The translations under genes were made by a program, and so were the position numbers. From Pyrinomonas sp040289685 (GTDB taxonomy: Bacteria > Acidobacteriota > Blastocatellia > Pyrinomonadales > Pyrinomonadaceae): a DNA stretch of 64,000 bases. The notes below the pieces were generated by a model that worked only from the letters and a program-made list of their open reading frames with translations, had not been told where the DNA came from and did not search any database. Positions within the stretch are counted from its first letter, which is position 1; each line of letters starts with the position of its first letter. Positions 62,408 to 64,000 of this stretch are shown piece after piece. Location of the stretch: contig NZ_PSLQ01000003.1 of assembly GCF_040289685.1 (NCBI RefSeq), forward strand, positions 40,355 through 104,354, given 5' to 3'.

Positions 62408-62944
62408 ATGAATGATGGCGCTCGACTCAAAACCGAAATTATAACAATGCGCAGAGAGTGGATTCAAATCGTCGGCATCGCGTGGACGCTCGTTTACGCG
62501 GCTTTCATCGTTTGGCTTTACGCTGCTCAGCCGCGAAACTTGGGCGATGTGGCGACCAGCGCGAGCGTTGCCGTCGGTGCTTACAAGATCGATGAGGAAA
62601 GGTTTCAAGCCGGGCTCGGTCTATTTCGGCGCGAGCAGTACGCTGCCGCGCGCGAAGAATGGAAACTGGCGGACCCAGCGCAGCGCGATGCGCGCACGCA
62701 GTTCTACGTCGCCTACGCTTTTTATCGCGAAGGCTGGGGGCGCGTTTATAACGACGATCAACTTCTGCGCCAGGGGTTGGCTGCGGCTGAGCGGGCCATT
62801 GAGCTGAGCGGCGGCGCGCTTCGCGCCGATGACCCAGAGTTGAAAATTCAAACTCCTGTCGAGCTGAAAGCCGAGATCGAACGGGAGTTGCGCCGGGATT
62901 GGAGCTATCTTAATCCGCTGAAAGTTTTGCGCGAAAGGAAATAA
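62408..62944 (+). CDS. Membrane-anchored TPR-like protein, 178 aa
   Basis: I do not recognise a named family. Residues about 16-42 form one transmembrane helix (EWIQIVGIAWTLVYAAFIVW) with a short cytoplasmic N-terminus; the rest is an exported helical domain with tetratricopeptide-like pairs (FQAGLGLFRREQYAAAREEW ... TQFYVAYAFYREGWGRVY ... LRQGLAAAERAIEL) and a C-terminal basic tail. Such proteins scaffold envelope complexes. The ATG lies 6 nt after the tandem repeat; ATG 62447, just before the helix, is an equally possible start. Confidence 0.75.
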   Translation: MNDGARLKTEIITMRREWIQIVGIAWTLVYAAFIVWLYAAQPRNLGDVATSASVAVGAYKIDEERFQAGLGLFRREQYAAAREEWKLADPAQRDARTQFYVAYAFYREGWGRVYNDDQLLRQGLAAAERAIELSGGALRADDPELKIQTPVELKAEIERELRRDWSYLNPLKVLRERK

Positions 62945-63088
62945 TGTGTTCCGTTCTAAGCAATCCCTTTTTCGAACGGCATGAATCTTCAGCGGCGAAA
63001 GAAGCGGGCTACATGTGAACCTTTATCATGATCTGCGGCGCTGCCTAGTGAAGCTGTTTATACGGAGATCTCGTTGGCTGCGCTTTTC

Positions 63089-64000
63089 ATGACCTCAATG
63101 CACATCCGTATCCCGGAAAAGATCAAGCGCCTCGCCGAGCGGGTGCGCCGTGAAGGCGGACGCGCCCTTTTAGTCGGCGGTTGCGTTCGCGATGCTTTGC
63201 TCGGTACCGAGCCGAAGGATTGGGATGTCGAAGTCTATGGCCTCCATCCCGAACGCTTGCGCCGAATTTTAGACGAGATGTTCGAGTCGGTCGACGCGGT
63301 CGGAGCCTCTTTCGCCGTCTACAAGGTCGGACCCGATCTCGAAGTCTCGCTCCCGCGTCGCGAGCGCAAATCTGGTCGCGGCCATCGCGCCTTTGTCATC
63401 CAAGGAGACCCTGCGATGACGGTTGAAGAGGCGACCAGACGCCGCGATTTCACCATCAACGCCATCTTGATGGACCCGCTCTCCGGCGAAATAATCGACC
63501 CTTTCGGCGGACGCGCTGATCTCGAAGCGCGTCGCTTACGCGCCGTCTCGCCTCTTTCCTTCCCTGAGGATTCGCTGCGTGTGCTGCGCGCGGCCCAGTT
63601 TGCCGCTCGTTTCCACCTTGACATCGAACCCGAAACCGTCGCCCTTTGTCGAACCATCGATCTTTCAGACCTGCCCGCCGAGCGCATTTGGGGCGAGATG
63701 GAAAAGCTCCTCGGAGCCGATCGCCCTTCCATCGGTTTACGTTGGCTCGTTGAGTTGGGAGCGGTTCATCAACTCTTCCCCGAAATCGAAGCCCTCATCG
63801 GTTGCCCGCAAGATCCCGAATGGCACCCAGAGGGTGATGTTTTCACTCACACCCTGCTGGTTGTCGATCGCGCGCGGGAACTCGTTGCCGATCTCGACCG
63901 CCCACGACGACTCGCTTTGATGCTCGCCGCCCTCTGTCACGATTTCGGCAAGCCCCTGACTACCCAATTCATTGACGGACGCCTGCGCGCTCCCGCCCAC
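63089..64000 (+). CDS. CCA tRNA nucleotidyltransferase / poly(A) polymerase family protein (3' end cut by window)
   Basis: The frame is open to the window end (304 codons). The nucleotidyltransferase core has LLVGGCVRDALLG, KDWDVEVYG (the DxD metal pair), RRRDFTINAI and PFGGRADLEARRLRAVS; a fusion with an HD domain follows (HTLLVVDRAREL, LCHDFGKPLTT with His-Asp), as in multifunctional CCA proteins. It adds CCA to tRNA 3' ends or poly(A) to RNA; the HD part may be a phosphohydrolase. ATG 63089 is used, but TTG 63074 sits 6 nt after GGAG and ATG 63098 directly precedes HIRIPEK, so the start is open. Confidence 0.93.
   Translation, partial: MTSMHIRIPEKIKRLAERVRREGGRALLVGGCVRDALLGTEPKDWDVEVYGLHPERLRRILDEMFESVDAVGASFAVYKVGPDLEVSLPRRERKSGRGHRAFVIQGDPAMTVEEATRRRDFTINAILMDPLSGEIIDPFGGRADLEARRLRAVSPLSFPEDSLRVLRAAQFAARFHLDIEPETVALCRTIDLSDLPAERIWGEMEKLLGADRPSIGLRWLVELGAVHQLFPEIEALIGCPQDPEWHPEGDVFTHTLLVVDRARELVADLDRPRRLALMLAALCHDFGKPLTTQFIDGRLRAPAH

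Overview
The window looks like chromosomal DNA of a GC-rich (about 58-60 % by eye), possibly thermophilic member of the Acidobacteriota, most like the Blastocatellia/Pyrinomonadaceae. This is an inference from gene content: Oar-type TonB-dependent receptors with an N-terminal carboxypeptidase-regulatory domain, the DUF1501/DUF1800 pair, many exported hydrolases, and IS200/IS605-type ends. No rRNA or tRNA gene was found. A 10-N assembly gap lies inside one gene (27459-27468).

Layout. 1-8.8 kb: IS200/IS605 remnants, an amino-acid permease plus CstA-type transporter operon, an RRM RNA-binding protein, a cation transporter, a small exported protein, MsrA and a single-domain response regulator. 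8.8-13.1 kb (minus strand): DUF1800/DUF1501 operon and a hypothetical gene. 13.5-46.4 kb: a long amino-sugar/glycan utilisation region, almost all on the plus strand. It begins with a SIS-domain sugar-phosphate deaminase and a divergent GntR/UTRA regulator. It continues with a GH38 alpha-mannosidase, DUF4127, CE1-like esterase, sugar ABC binding protein and permease (no ATPase), GH20 hexosaminidase, an Oar-like TonB receptor, exported unknowns, an IT-type permease, a GH3 hexosaminidase, a HyuA-like protein, an ImmA/IrrE-type metallopeptidase, GlcNAc-type kinase, NanE epimerase, a NagX/HGSNAT-like acetyltransferase, a sodium:solute symporter and an EEP-family hydrolase. 46.9-52.6 kb: a lysine-rich exported peptide, a D-aminoacylase-like amidohydrolase and a second Oar-like receptor. 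52.6-53.3 kb: hairpin-rich IS remnant. 53.3-64 kb: a missed 53-aa membrane protein, MurE, a TIGR01777 epimerase, an NtrC-type regulator, a TetR fragment, MurJ, a Dus enzyme, a frameshifted DUF4920 gene, a TPR-like protein and the start of a CCA/poly(A) polymerase-family gene.

How the genes fit together. The glycan region has the parts needed to open amino-sugar-containing glycans outside the cytoplasm (GH38, GH20, GH3, esterase), import the products (TonB receptor, SSS, IT and ABC permeases) and process them inside: kinase to GlcNAc-6-P, NanE from ManNAc-6-P, SIS deaminase to fructose-6-P. No recognisable GlcNAc-6-P deacetylase (NagA) is present. Two closely matching palindromes, GTGGTATAGTCCGC at 14599 before the GntR gene and GTGGTCTAGTCCAC at 25577 before the GH20 gene, resemble DasR/NagR (dre) operators and suggest one amino-sugar regulon.

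Other points of interest: a TAA that cuts the last eight residues, including the terminal Phe, from the first TonB receptor; a +1 frameshift in the DUF4920 gene; a tnpB-less IS605 right end that looks like an omega-RNA scaffold; and several intergenic pairs of short direct repeats, different in sequence from pair to pair, with a recurring period of about 65-72 bp.
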